Positions 1 to 12,932 of a DNA stretch of 64,000 bases are shown here, piece after piece. A program made the translations under genes and the position numbers. Origin of the DNA: Lunularia cruciata (lineage: Eukaryota > Streptophyta > Marchantiopsida > Lunulariales > Lunulariaceae); contig OX419758.1 of the NCBI GenBank assembly GCA_948567375.1, forward strand, positions 63,803,001-63,867,000, given 5' to 3'. A model generated the notes under the pieces. The model was not told where the DNA came from. It searched no databases and was given only the letters and a program-made list of their open reading frames with translations. The stretch's first letter is position 1; every line of letters starts with the position of its first letter.

Positions 1-171
1 ACCAGTGAACCACGTGCTCGCCTACGCCGATTGCCTGGGATCAACCGGCGGAAGAAGGATGGGCATTGGGATCCTCAGTTTGCGGCATGTTCTGTCTGCG
101 ATGTGCGCTTCCTTGTTTCGCACTTACTAAGTTTCGACTACTTCCAGCCTGTGTGGAATCATATTTTGTGA
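1..171 (+). CDS. possible 3' end of an upstream gene (partial)
   Basis: Frame 1 is open from the window edge to a TGA at 169-171, giving 56 codons without a start. The peptide is rich in Arg, Lys, Cys and aromatic residues and ends in FQPVWNHIL. This looks more like a protein terminus than random intergenic translation. I recognise no family, and the rest of any gene would lie outside the window. It could also be chance, since 56 open codons at an edge is weak evidence. Confidence 0.18.
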   Translation, partial: TSEPRARLRRLPGINRRKKDGHWDPQFAACSVCDVRFLVSHLLSFDYFQPVWNHIL

Positions 172-3100
172 TACAGTCAATTCTCTGGCTCGGTGTAGAT
201 ATTTTGTTATCCTGCTTGCTTTCCAGGATTCTCCAGCAAGGATTCTTCCCCGCAGTGCCTGCACTTTATCTTCTTATCTCTTCCGGTCCGTCCATCCAGC
301 GTTTCTTCAACCCGTACTAACTATAGTTCGCGACTTTGCTTTAGCTTTTGGTTTCACATTTATTGACTTCAACTATTTTCCTCGTTCAGATTCATTTCAT
401 TCACCGGTCAATCTTCCAGCATCTACGCATTTGTCATCTGATTTTCAAGTAGGAAATTCGTGACATGCCCTTTCCATTTGAACTGTGCCCGGCTCCTGAA
501 TCCCGTAATTCTACTACTCACTGTATTGCATTTTCAACCTGAATTCATATTCTTAGTCTCTTGCGTCCTCCCTTGGACCTGCCAGGATCACATGCAGTAG
601 TAATCGTTTTTACTTTTCTAGCAGATTTCTGGACCCACAGACATTTCTTTGAGTACAACCTACATCTAAACTCCAGAGACAGGTGTGACGGTCATCTTAT
701 ATCCGTCTATTTTAATTCTATTGGTGCACTTCATGCGCTTTCCCTTCCAATGGTCCCTGATTTTGCATCAACCACAAGAGTTAGAAATCTGGATGAATGT
801 GGTATTACACTCTACACAGAGGACACCGGTTATTAGGACCAGTGCAAACCAGATAGCAGTCTCAACTGCCCTTTCACAGGGCTTTTCGGTAGAGACAGGC
901 ATTTATCTGGTCACTCACCTATCCAACCGGAATTCCTTCTCCTAGAGTACTTAATTCGTGGCATTTCACCTCAAGATAGTCAGTATCTATAGTACATACT
1001 GTACGAATTTCCAGCTTCTTGGGGTTTTGGTCAATTTCATCTCTAGCCTGTTATTGCCTAAATTTTGAATCACTTAAACCTCAAGGACTGATAGGACCAG
1101 TTGCTTATGCGTAGTCCACAGTTCATATTCATGAACTCCCTCAATTCGCAGCTGATATCAGCCAAAATGGAAGTTACCATCTCCTAAGTGCATGAACAGC
1201 TTCCACCGCCGTATATATCTTCTTTCAATTCAACATCTAATTCAGCGAGAAACACATAATACATCCAAGAAACGATCAAAAACATTTGAGGCCTTGAAAT
1301 GATCAAAATTTTCTACTTCGGCCGTTCATTTGCTGTAATGATTGACAGTATCTGCTGCGAGAATCGATGGCAAAAGATGAGCAGAGCTAGCACTCTTCTT
1401 CACCAATACCTTGAACCACAGTGCAACTATTCAACTTTTCTGCCCTGGCGGATCTAATACGGATCAGTTCCTTATCATTTTATTCCCTTTAGTCAAAATC
1501 CTCTACCCCCTGGAGATTGATCTTTGTCTACTTGCTTCATTTAGCCTAGAATGTAGTTCCAAGCAGAAGAATGTGGAAATACCACGTGTACGTAACAGGA
1601 GGATACATGCCATCTATACCATCTACTTTATCCTGTCACACTTGTCTGCTCGTAGATCCTTGTAAGTTCCAAGCACCTGTAAGCTACAATCAAATACCTA
1701 TTCCTCTTACCTCCCAATTATGATATATTATAATGAACGAATCTTGGTGTACAATACTTAAGTACATTGCTCTTTATGGAGGACGGTCCGTTGAGAAAAC
1801 AAATGACCCGAGATCAGGCATATTTGAGACAAAATTCCAGACTAGAAGGAGGAGCAAAGTTGGCGAAGACAACTGGTCTATTGTTAAAGGATTATTTATG
1901 TCTAGAAACTTCATTGGTAGCGTAGTATGGTTTACAATGAGCTGGTGAAAGTTAAATTCGAAAGGTCCTGTGAAGGAGTCAATCACCCTGGTTACTGCTC
2001 TCAAGGAGAAATCTTGACTTGATCCAGCACCTGCGGATTTCCTATCGTATTGCGTTTCCTAACAAAGTCATCCAAATTCGTGAGGTAGGGACACTACTTG
2101 CCAATAGGTTCCCACATCTTTCTCTTTCAACGTACCAGCTTTCGACTTTTCAACGTAACTTCCCGTAATTCTGATCCACTGAAAACACAGGTTTTGATTT
2201 TACAGTCTGACCCGGAACAGTTTTGAAGCTGGATGTTAATGCCAAGAAACCCTGAATGAATGTCTTGAACCTGAACTTGAAGGCAGCCGATACCTATTGG
2301 AAGTTGTAAAACATTTTGTTACTTGTGTACACAACAAAGATGAACCGTGATCAGCCGTGAGTACGCTTCGACCTATCTAACTGCACTCTACAGCATTGCG
2401 GCCTCTCCCTTGAGTTAAAACCACAACAAGGTTGGTTACTCAAGAAAACTACTTGCACAAGAGTGCAACTTTGCAGTTTGGGGAAATACAATGTCCTTTA
2501 TACCACTTACAAAACCCGAATTCGCAACAGAATAAGTGAAACTCTCTCCAATGCAAAGTTGCAGTTCTCCATAGGGCCTCCAAAATCTGCATGCTTCGTG
2601 TCAATCGCAATCAATAATAGTAACTACAAGATATTCGTCTGGCATGGATATTAGTTTACAACTTTTAATCTGGCTGATATATTTACACTGGACTGTCATA
2701 GATGAACTGTGATCACCCATCCGAATTGATTCACCTTCGTATTTCCTAACAACCAGAGTACTTCCGAAACATTACACTTAACCAAGTTTGACTGTATGTG
2801 TGCTTGTGTAAAAACAGAACTTAAAAGACCTTTTACTCATTTATAATCGCGAAAGTGGTCCTGAACCCAAAGGTTGATCGCATCCCACATTGACATCGCT
2901 AGGCTATGTAGAGACCCAAGCCAGTGCTTACTTCTGGGACGCGTGGGAAACGATGAACTGTTCGACCCAACTGATGAAAAGTGCTACAAAGGATTTGCCC
3001 AGTTCAAACAGGCATAAAATATGCCTGCTTTCCCATGTTTGCTACTGTACGTTCGTGTCCGCTAGTTGTGTGGCCATCGAAACTCGTGTGGAGGTGACGA

Positions 3101-4258
3101 CTGAGGTTATCCGGTGTTTCACTTGCACAAGCGGTAGGAAATGATCTACAGAGGCAAAGGATTATATGGATACCGCTGTAATGACGATGCCTGAGTTGCT
3201 GATCAATCAGTATCTCTCTTGTACAATACAGTAATTAAGTCAAAAATCGAAATTCGATCTGTTATATAAGTTACGGCATTACTGTAGTTTGTACTTACAA
3301 CTTCACAAGTATGAAATTGAGTACCAAATTGGAGATATTCGTTCTATCGGGTGTAATGGATTTGGCCCACTAAAGGCGGCAGCACTTTCTGGACTAGCTT
3401 ACTGTTGTTAATATCTCTAGCTTGATTCATGAGCTCTTGTGCATTGATTCCAGTTCCTGGAAGAAACAGTCGAATCATAGAGAAAGCTAGCTATTCGATG
3501 CGTTGGATTTAGTGGTTGATTCACTTCGCTTCCAAACCCTGGAAGTTGTCATTTTGTTGGGATAAGGAGCTGTCCTCGCTCATACTACAGTCGAACTTTC
3601 AGCGGCATGTTGTTAAAGATGTGGAGGCCAAAATGCTACAGCAAATCGAATACGAGCCGTTCTAAGCTTCCGAGACGAGTGATAAGTTGGTGGCTTGCAA
3701 CTAGGCAAGCCTACGCTACCGAAATTGGTGGACGAGCAGTGTGTGGCCGGTTTAGAGCTGGATCCATGAGGTTAAGACAAGCACCTTACTACTACTCATG
3801 CATAGCAACTGCATGATCTGAGCCCCCTTCTCCTCCTTCCCGTGCGCGAAGAGCGTTCAGTTCTGATAAGTCCTTGCCGGATATTTATCTCTCAACTTAT
3901 GTAGTGGTCTACCAACTTAACAGTCACACATAGAGCAAGTTCTCTAGAGTGTGTATTTGTAGCCGGACCATAAAAGCGGCCATCGCTAGGCTATCTAGAG
4001 ACCGAAGCAATTGCTTCTCTGTTCACTAGCTGACGTTCATGGCACTTTTCCCACCTGTTATAATCACTACCTAGCTAACTGTAACATAACACCCAGAGAA
4101 CTAAATAAAAAGACAATTTGCAGGGGAAGAGGAAATCGTGCAATCAAGCGTCCACCAAGTAGCCCCTCCGATGTTGAAGATTGTAAGGTGACGGGCTTCC
4201 ATGTGAACAGTGGGGTGGAATATGATCATTACCTACGACAGATTCGTGATGACACAGC
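172..4258. other. no recognisable gene
   Basis: All ORFs here are under 100 codons, overlap one another on both strands and show no known motif. Base composition is mixed and not strongly AT-rich. Untranslated sequence or long non-coding RNA of a neighbouring gene is possible, but nothing in the sequence decides it. Confidence 0.5.
2893..4011 (+). repeat. short dispersed direct repeat pair
   Basis: A stretch of about 30 bases containing CATCGCTAGGCTAT, then TAGAGACC and AAGC, occurs at about 2893-2925 and again at about 3979-4011 with a few differences. Similarity does not clearly extend outward. It may be the trace of an old duplication or of a small mobile sequence. Confidence 0.4.
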
Positions 4259-4325
4259 TGCAGTAGACTCTACGATCGTGCATCACCTTATCTGCAAGTG
4301 ATGCATGAATGTAGAGTCTACTGCA
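4259..4325. other. foldback (imperfect inverted repeat)
   Basis: The arms are TGCAGTAGACTCTAC plus TGCATCAC on the left and their reverse complements on the right. A 5-nt internal mismatch separates the two stem blocks, and a 6-nt loop closes the hairpin. The transcript could fold into a hairpin of about 30 bp on either strand. The large symmetric internal loop makes a microRNA precursor less likely than a small foldback element or a cruciform-prone sequence. Confidence 0.55.
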
Positions 4326-6420
4326 TTTCGGCCAATTCACAGCCTCTAGCTAGTCAGATTCTTTCTTGGGAGCCCGGTGGGAATGTTGCATGTGTACGAC
4401 ATCAAAACTCTGGGAAAGTTCAGATTCAAAGCTGTGTATTCTCTACTTCCTAGCTTGATCTCTCGCGCCGATCTCACTTCATGAAATCCACGCTCTGTAT
4501 CAGTAGCCTTCAGCATTTCGTCTACAATCAATCAATGGTCCGATCGGTATGCAATGCTTGGCAGCATAGCCTATGAGCATAGTCAATAAGTACGCCGATC
4601 ATGCGACCTTAGATTCCTTCAACTTGAGTCCTTGTCACTTTCCTGCCCTTTCTTTCTTGAAGCTCCGTGGAGGCCATCATGATCACAAGTCGCTTCTATA
4701 GTCCTTAATTATGCTACGTTAAACTCTTGCGGGTCCGGCGGTTGTATTGCAATAATGTATCAAAACAAATCCACTCAGACTCATCTTTCAACAGATCTGG
4801 TAGATACATCCCTTTTGATGTCTGACTACATATACAGTCATTTGACCCCGTTTTACGTGATATATGCACAACAAACATTTTGCAACAAACTTACGTAGCT
4901 TTACCTTCATTCACAAGGTCGCCTCGTCTACTATCTGTGTCTTTCCACAGTGATGGTTAGAAAATTGTTGAAACCCTTGGTCTCGTTACAGACGAGTAAA
5001 GGGCCCGAAGGTATATGTGAATCTGATTCAAGTGCCGGTACCGTTGAATACGGTATCGATCAAACTGCTGAGAAGGGAATCAGGTAAGATCATGGCTTCT
5101 GTATGGTGAAACGAAGATTTCAGAGCACTTCCACTGATTGGAGGCTTGGTTCCTTGCTTTGAAGAAACGACTGATATACTCAGCATCCTCACGTAGCCCC
5201 GAATAAGAAGTGAAATTATGTCAGTAATCGACCCACAGAATTTCTCAACTAGGAAGATCTTCATGATCAAGTAAAAATATGGTGTAAAGTAGATCCTGGA
5301 TCTAAGAAAATTACATCCAGGGATCACAGAGTACTGATCCGTGGATTTCCGAATCACAGAGATGATACTACTCATCCAGGGGGAATCATTTTAGTGTTGA
5401 GTATCAACTCGAGGTTACATATTTGGAAGCGAACCTGAACTCTCTGACCGGAAGGTATGCAGTAGAAATGCAGAAAAGAAGTGAGATGTCTACTGTGGAC
5501 CCTGAAACTCTTGAAAGTAACTATTGAGGAGCTTCTGTTCAGTTAATCTGAATCTTCGGTCAGAGTTCTGCAAATTCTGGGTAACAATCCCTTGGGTGCT
5601 GATTGATCTTTAAAGAAGTCACAAAGATGTAGAAAATTCAGAGGTATACTGGAGGCAATTGTAGGAAAACTTGGGCCTCCTCATCAATCCGTCATTTTGA
5701 AGGCACGAAATAAGATCACAAATAGAAGGCGACAGCATGCACGCCAGTAGAGTGTGGCAGTAAGGGCTCCTCGGACCCTCTTCCTTTCAACTTTATCTCT
5801 TCCCCCCGCATTCCACCCGGTGATGGGCTCACCTTCGTGTGAAGTTGGACATGTGAGCAACGCATCCAAACTCAGTTGAAGGGGACTCCTGAAAATCAAT
5901 CTTCGTTCCTAACCCAGGGTCTGTCCATCAGACTCCAAAGACCTCTGCGTACATCAGCATAAGTCACGGGGTTTACATGTGCACCGCGTGCTAGTTGCCA
6001 ATTCTAGGAGGGATCAAGCCGCGAATAAGTGGGAGATGACACGAGACGAGTGATGCTGATTGCTATACGGGGTACTAGTGTTGGGGAGTTTGAATGGAAG
6101 TGATGTTTCCCGTGCATCACTCCATCAGTTATGGCTTGCTTAGTGTCCAGTCTGGTTTCTGGTCGCTAATGTCCACATGACAACTGTGAATATTGAATTG
6201 GAAGACTCTGAATAGGAACTCCAAATCGAAGTCTAGTCTAGTCTAATCGAAGTCCAGCCACTAAAGGCCTAGTTGAGAGAGGAATTAAATTTTGAGATGT
6301 GGGTTTAATTTGAGAGGGTAGAATAGAATTCTTGAATTAGGATATACCTGTTTTTACTGTATATATGAAATGCATCTCCTTCATTATAGCAACAGGCAAT
6401 ATAGCAAGAATTATTATAAT

Positions 6421-6620
6421 TGTGGAAGTAGGATTAATATCGATATGATCTTTGGTATATTATTAATGGAGAATAGACCTAAGGTAAATTTCAAAGGTTT
6501 AGAGAAGAGAGGGGGATTACATTTGTGGAAGTAGGATTAATATCGATATGATCTTTGGTACATTATGAATAAAGAATAGACCGAAGGTAAATTTCAACGA
6601 TTTAGAGAAGAGAGGTGGAT
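6421..6620 (+). repeat. tandem duplication, period 103 bp
   Basis: Two adjacent copies begin with TGTGGAAGTAGGATTAATAT at 6421 and 6524 and run through a shared AGAGAAGAGAGG segment. They differ at a handful of positions, so the duplication is not very recent. Confidence 0.8.
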
Positions 6621-9600
6621 AAGCTTTTGCAAATATTGAGATGTTAAGCGTCTTTTCTTTGTGGATGCCAAGACAGTCAAAGAGAACTCTAATAGTGATG
6701 TACTGTATGTGGGAACAAAAGAAAGCAAACGAAGGAGAGAACGACGTCTGTGCGGCTGCTATTCCCGAGGAAGTCTTAAATTTTGCGAAGTTTGCAGTGA
6801 TGGACAGGGTGGATGGCTACTGGACTTGGCTGGTCTGATCTAACCGCGTCCTTGAAGGGGTGAATTGAACTGGTATTTGTTCAGATTTGGTTTTTCTGAA
6901 GTGCTTGGAGTTGGGAAAGAAAGGTGTACAGCTGATCGTGCAGGAACAGGGGAGGAAAAGGAGTGGAATCGTGCATATCTTTGATGAGAATCAGCTGATC
7001 TAGTGTAAGTAGCGTAATTTATCCGGGAATTGCTATGCTAGCGTGAGGTGGATGAAAAGCCGGATCTGATAGTCTGAATTCTATTCAAGAAGCGGAAGGA
7101 TTTATGAGACTTGAAAGAAGATGAATCTTGCATTTGCATGTTCTTGGATCTTCAGAATAGGAATTCCGAATAATTTCCAAGTTAGAAATTATGATTACGA
7201 GTAGTCGAAGAAGTTAAAGCGCAATGCACCGCCTCAAGTCGCTGATACATTTAGTGATTCTTTCAGAGCATTCAGATGGCCTCTCTGCACAACCAGAGAT
7301 TTGGTCTCGCGAATTAATGCCAAGCGCATTTTCGGCTCCAACGAACTGGCGCCATTACAGAGGTCAGAACTCGTCCCTTCCGTCCCTTGTAGAGTGGACG
7401 CGTGAATCCGCTGTTAAATCCTGAAACTCTTTGGAGTTTGCTCTTTGATTATCATTTCTGATGTCTGACTCAGCTAAAGAAATCTATTGTTTCTCGTTAG
7501 TTGATAATCAGTTACCTTCTTTAGCTAAAGTTATATGCCTGCACGTTTCCTAGCAGTAAACGATTCTCGTGTACAGTTGATAATTATGCCCTTGTATCTG
7601 AGTACGATTGTTAAGTCGTCAAATTGTCCACATGCATACAGTAGCTATGGTATCTCCAACATAGCTGTGAGACCAGGACATGCATATAACTTCACTCTTG
7701 GAAAGTGAAATAACAATAAGATTAATTGCTGCCTCACGACGACCTGTGTTAGGGTTTTACCTGTAGCGGAGCAAAAAGGCGGAAGTTAGTGATGTCTTCC
7801 GCTAGTGTCTCATCCTTTGGGAGGTGGAGATGATGAACCTGAGCCATTCTTCCAGCCAGTTTGGGTGATAATTCCAGGTCAGGTTTGATTTCTTCTTCAC
7901 TTAATCAAATGGGCTGAAAACGAACAGGAAGATGGATGGTTGTTGGGCTTGCTGGATCAACAAGTCCTGGAGTGGTCAAAAGATGTGCTGCCCAGCCATA
8001 TCCCATGTATCAATTTTGCATTTCCTTATCTATTTTCAGCAACTCAACGTCGATCACTTTTGTTCTCCACAATACGTCCCTTATCTTTTCTCCCAACTTG
8101 GATTCGTTGTGAATTATTCGCATCATCTTCTCCCTCGGCTCCGTTTTACGTAAGGAGAACAATGATTGTGATAGCCGCCGAGTGTATTAGCAAAGGTGTC
8201 AAACCAAAGCCTAGCGAATAACACAGGGCAGAGTCAAATTCTTTAAGTTTCTGTGGAAGGCATTCATATTTTAATTTTCTTGGGAACGAGAAAATCTTCC
8301 ATGAGATATTATGTTAGAGTCAGGTTACAGTTCCTCACCAACTGCAAGAGATTGGGTAGCTTGATTTGACAGACCGACACTCGAGGCGATTGCATCCCCG
8401 TTTAGTCCCGCCATGTCCTCATTATGAGTGACATTTAGCTGACACAGTCTCCCAGTACCAGCAAGCTGCGAAACAATAGAATTTCAACGAAGCTCTCGTC
8501 ACAACTGACTGTGAATGATCGTGTAGTGCTGAGAATACAGACGAATATTTCGAACAAAAACGAGATGTCGTTCTTGGTATGCGCAATCCTTCACTTCAGA
8601 TCTGGAGATGAATCTCTTCTAGATCGGCAATATCTATTTCTTAGAAAGAAGGATGAGTGGGATATCTCCGCAGCGGCCAGTCCGATACCCTATCAAGCTA
8701 TCACACTATCGAGGTCACTTACAAATCGGGGAACATGAGATCCACAAATATCCACCAAGGAGGACAGGAAACACTATCACAATGCTGCTGACCATGAAAA
8801 CTTCTGCGGTAGTTACATCGGATGATGCGAAAAGAGATCCACCACCAATACATGAGTTGCTTTTGTTGCATATTATGTATATTCTGTGTCATTGAGCAGA
8901 TGTGCTGCGAGTGGGGACCTGATGATGGAAATCATGCATGCGGAATTTGCTGTAGCTCAAAACATAGTATTCATGTCATTGAGCTCGATTCCTGTTCCCA
9001 GTGTGCTCCATATCCAGTTGGAGTAAGACTTTGGTGCAGATCAGGTACCAATGTCACGCATCCTGAATATAACATGGTATGCAGATTCCACCCTGGATAA
9101 AAACGGAACCCCAGCTTTCCGCATTTTTGGCTTGTTATGGTCTTGCTTGCAGTTAGGATCTCGTGTGTGACTTTATACTTGCTATACACGAAGTGATACA
9201 TGGCAAGTTTGTTCTCGTACGGCAGGATGACATTTTAGTACATATGCCATTTATGTCTGCTAATGTGTCTGTCCTGAGAAAAGCTACCTTGATACATATG
9301 CCACCTTCTGTTTGATAGAATGGCAGCAGGTGATCAACAGGACACACCTAAAGTAGATTTAGGACTCCTGCATGCCATGAGTTTATATGAATTATATGAT
9401 TGTAGTTAGAGAGCCAGTGATCATAATAGCTTCACTTGTACTTGCTTAGTAGTACGAGTAACCTTTGCACAGAGGGAGATTGAAGTAGTTTCTCTAATAT
9501 ATAAACGCAGAGAGTGAAGTATGGGAACAAGTGCTGAACACAGATCTCATGCCTAAGTATTTGAACACGTTGTTGACTTAAGAACAAGTGCGCTAACAGG

Positions 9601-9724
9601 TTGTTGGATCGTCTTTGGGGATTCTGAAACTACTTTCCTATTTTAAAATCGCACATCTTCAACTTTCTGCCTTCTGCGTGTGGCATCATGAACTAGACCG
9701 GTTCGATTATCAAATAGTACTACC

Positions 9725-9808
9725 AGTTTGATCCAGTCATTTTTATGTGGCATTTTGAGCCTCTTTAGTTTGATCCAGTCATTTTTGTGTGGCATTTTGA
9801 CCCTCTTT
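9725..9808 (+). repeat. tandem duplication, period 42 bp
   Basis: Two copies of a 42-bp unit start with AGTTTGATCCAGTCATTTTT at 9725 and 9767. They differ by two substitutions. The duplication opens spurious ORFs on both strands. Confidence 0.8.
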
Positions 9809-9832
9809 AGCTTGGTGAGTGATATGCAAACT

Positions 9833-10040
9833 GATAAATATTCAATCCCATGGAATATAGATAAACAAGCAGACCTAAAATTTACTCTAGACTTATTATT
9901 GGTGAGGGAATAGACCAATGGATATTAATCGCATGGAATATAGATAAACAAATAGACATACTTTGATTCTAAAGTCACGATTGGTGGTGCGATAAAGCGA
10001 TGGATATTCAATCCTCTGGAATATAGATAAACAAATAAAC
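9833..10040 (+). repeat. three spaced copies of an AT-rich repeat
   Basis: The motif TGGAATATAGATAAACAA, preceded by a degenerate GATATTCAATC-like segment, occurs three times at about 80-85-bp spacing. The sequence between the motifs is only partly conserved, as in a decaying tandem array. Confidence 0.65.
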
Positions 10041-10552
10041 ATAGTCGTATAGGCATCAAAATCTGTTATCATTTGAAGGATATCTATCTTTCGAGAGGCA
10101 CAAAGAAGCTATTCAACTGAGACGTAGTCAATGAATTCATACTGCCATGTACATTTTGATGGACAAGAAAGTGACAGAAATTTAACCTTATGCCATGCTG
10201 CGAGCTTTTCCCTGCGGTGCAGGAATTGGAGCTAGAAGCTGCCATGTACATATATATAGAACATAGAACTGGAAGAAGAAAACTCTTAAGACTGCCGACC
10301 TCAAGCTGTACTTCATATCAAGTTTGTAGAGTCCGGATCCTGATGGATATGAAGAAAGTGAAGATTCTCTGGGGACTGTCCAGTGGATCTGAAGCACTCC
10401 CGTTCCATATGTGTTCATTGAACTCGAAGACAAGCATACGGCAGGATGTGTCGATTGGATTCCATTGTGGATGACTGCAACTGGCCACTCAAACTTGAGC
10501 TTGATTGGCAAGGTCATGAGACGAAGCGAGTAGCCGGCACTGTCACGTCTCA

Positions 10553-10575
10553 CAATTGCAATTGCAATTGCAAAT
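10553..10575. repeat. short AATTGC microsatellite
   Basis: Three and a half AATTGC units in tandem. The unit is almost palindromic, so the block can pair with itself. Confidence 0.8.
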
Positions 10576-11809
10576 GACCAAATTTTCTTACCGCGTTGCT
10601 CGGAGATGAGAGGTTTGTTTGTGGTTTGTCCGAATAGGTCTGGAAATAAACTACTGTCTAAAACGAGGCACTATTCAACGTTCAGGCTCACGTCACTCGG
10701 GGCCGAGTCCATCAGAGTATGGTCTGTAGGTCAGCAGTACCTACCATGTTTTTTGCTTTCTAAAAAGCTGTAATGTCATATTATCCTCCTAACGCTTTCT
10801 ACACAATACAGTGACTCAGAGGGAAGCTTAGAAATTTCCGAATCCGGAAGCAGCGGAGCAGCGGAGCAGCTTCTAGTACAGTACTTCTCTTTGCCCTGAA
10901 TAACATATTATGGTATATTGTTCATTTCAGTGCATTCATCAGTTTCAATTGTCTATTCCATAGACCATGACGATTTTTTGGGTTGGGTTCTCGAAAAGCC
11001 TGCTGTGAACGAGGGGATGTCACTACACAGATATGTATGCATGGGTAGGTCAGTATGGAAGAACCTGTGAGGATGACTTCATAATACTGTGGAGAGGTCA
11101 TGAGTTGTTATGTGAATTTTAATCTATTTTCAGGCGGGGTTGAAAGGGTGCAGAGGACAGAGTCGTTTGATCTTTCTTTTTCGTGTAAATTTCTTTAAAG
11201 TTTGGTCAGCCTATGTTACCGGCACACCAAAGCCTGGTGGCATAGACTCGGTTCATTCCTCGTCGACTTTCTCCCAATTTCCCCTGTGGTCGCTGCACTC
11301 TGCTACATCCACCTGTTGTATCCCCTGCGTATTGAGTTTAGGACGGATCTTCAAGGGTAAAAATTTCCCTAAGAGAGGACCTTGGAATCTTCCTTAGGAA
11401 AACCAACCGACTCCGGAGAGTATTGATCTTTTCTCGACCAATATAGACTACCCAGAAATTCCCTTGGCACTTGTGAGCTTTCGAACAAGAAACTCGGTTG
11501 GAGAGGTACTGGCAGTCGCCCAGCTACTTCGGCACTTCGTGGTGCACTAGCGTTTAGTGTTTAAGGATTTATTGTTAGGATATGGAGCCTGATCCGTCCG
11601 ATTTATCCTATCAGTGATGCTGAGATCTGTTGCTCAGATCATCCACGAGATTTTGTGTCTAAGGCGGAGACAGGCGTTTGACAATCCAGGATGTTGGGGT
11701 GATATTTGCAGTGTGCTTCCTCTCGTTCTTCTGTGTGGGTGCAACATTAGAGGAAAAACCTGCAACCCCCCAGAGTGAGGTTTTTCGCGAATTGAATAGA
11801 GGTGCGCGT

Positions 11810-12031
11810 GCGAAAGAGATTTAGTGGAACATTTTTTGGTAACTTTGATGCGAAAGAGATTTGTGGAACATTTTTTGGTAACTTTGATTCGCATGAGGCT
11901 GGTTACGTGAGGTCTGATTTTTTGTGGAACATTTTTGGTAACTTTGATGCGAAAGAGATTTGTGGAACATTTTTTGGTAACTTTGATTCGCATGAGGCTG
12001 GTTACGTGAGGTCTGATTTTTTTATCATACG
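11810..12031 (+). repeat. compound tandem array (40-bp and 99-bp periods)
   Basis: The block starting GCGAAAGAGATT occurs at 11810, 11850 and 11949. A block containing CATGAGGCTGGTTACGTGAG follows the second and third copies. The local structure is therefore short-short-long-short-long, with a 99-bp higher-order period. The array is free of stops in one plus frame for about 80 codons, but the resulting repetitive peptide is unlikely to be a protein. Confidence 0.8.
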
Positions 12032-12554
12032 AGCAGGAGATAATCAGGAGAAGGGACCAAGATAAACACAGGATCAGATCGGACAGGGAAAGAGTTGGTC
12101 AGGGGAGAGCTTCCGAACGATCTCTGTAATTTGTATTGAGAGGGAGGAAAAATCCTGAATCTGTATTGCTGTGGATGTAGGAGCAGGTGACTCTCAACCA
12201 CGTTACTTGTGCATCTATTGATGTGTGTGAGTACATGTTTCTCTCTTTTCTCTTTTTCTCTCCGATATGTTTGTCCTTCTTGTGCAAGGTTGATCTCAAT
12301 ATATATAGCTGAACACTATCAGAAGAGGAATAGTAAATCTGTAGAGATCCCCAACACTTATGCGCCTATAGAACATGGCAGACAGGATAGAATATCCAGT
12401 CCTGTCATTCTTCGCTCTAGTCCAACTGTCATCCACTTACACTACGCGTCTCAATCCTTTTGCTACACTTCCGCATGCATCTTCCTACTCGCTCGATCGT
12501 TTTCTCTACTTTTAGTTTCAGAAGTATCCTCTGTTTTTGCCTGAAGAGGCTTCC

Positions 12555-12618
12555 TTTCATACATGGTGCATAATATTGCACGGCATCTCCTGTGCAATGG
12601 TATGCATCATGTATGAAA
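12555..12618 (+). ncRNA. candidate microRNA-type hairpin
   Basis: Two 27-nt arms (12555-12581 and 12592-12618) are separated by a 10-nt loop. By hand pairing the stem has 24 Watson-Crick pairs, two G:U wobbles and a single A/G mismatch. This fits the near-perfect duplex expected of a plant microRNA precursor. Beyond the arms only weak pairing continues, so the usual lower stem is short. The hairpin lies about 540 bp upstream of the HNL start codon. Strand is assigned from the G:U pairs on the plus transcript and is not certain. A tiny inverted-repeat transposon remnant is the main alternative. Confidence 0.4.
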
Positions 12619-12892
12619 TCATGCTGCTCATGGAATAAATCAATTTTCGCTTCTGCTTTGTATCGATTTCGCTTATGTTCCGCTCTGTATTTACTTGCTT
12701 AGGTCAGTTGGACTTCACTTTGCCTCTGTTCATATTCAAGCCTGCATTTCGTTGCTTCCATATGCATGTTCGGTTCGTATGGGGTGGGTCCTGAGTGGGT
12801 TCTGAATCCCGCGTTTGATGAAGGGTTTCTACTCCCACTACAAATCTAAACCAATCAAAAACTCACATGGAAATCAGCCCTTAGCAACAATA

Positions 12893-12932
12893 TGACGTCA
12901 ACCATCACATGGCTAGTCAAATCTATTTAAGG
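12893..12932 (+). promoter_or_regulatory. candidate HNL promoter elements
   Basis: A perfect palindromic bZIP/TGA-factor site, TGACGTCA, lies at 12893-12900. It is followed directly by ACC, so the reverse strand also reads GGTTGAC, a W-box core. A TATA-like CTATTTAAGG lies about 30 bp further on, roughly 225 bp upstream of the HNL start codon. A CCAAT box is near 12851. TGA-type bZIP and WRKY factors commonly control plant defence genes. No transcription start is visible. Confidence 0.35.

Larger units (their letters stand above)
4326..12554. other. gene-poor stretch with local tandem repeats
   Basis: No coding region can be supported. ORFs are short, overlap in several frames and lack motifs. 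The recognisable content is a set of short tandem duplications, listed separately. The longest ORF, 115 codons on the minus strand at 5028-5375, has no recognisable domain. Confidence 0.5.

Noticed and set aside
5028-5375. 115-codon minus-strand ORF
   Set aside because: No motif, overlapping short ORFs, and no splice or promoter context. Chance is the simplest explanation.
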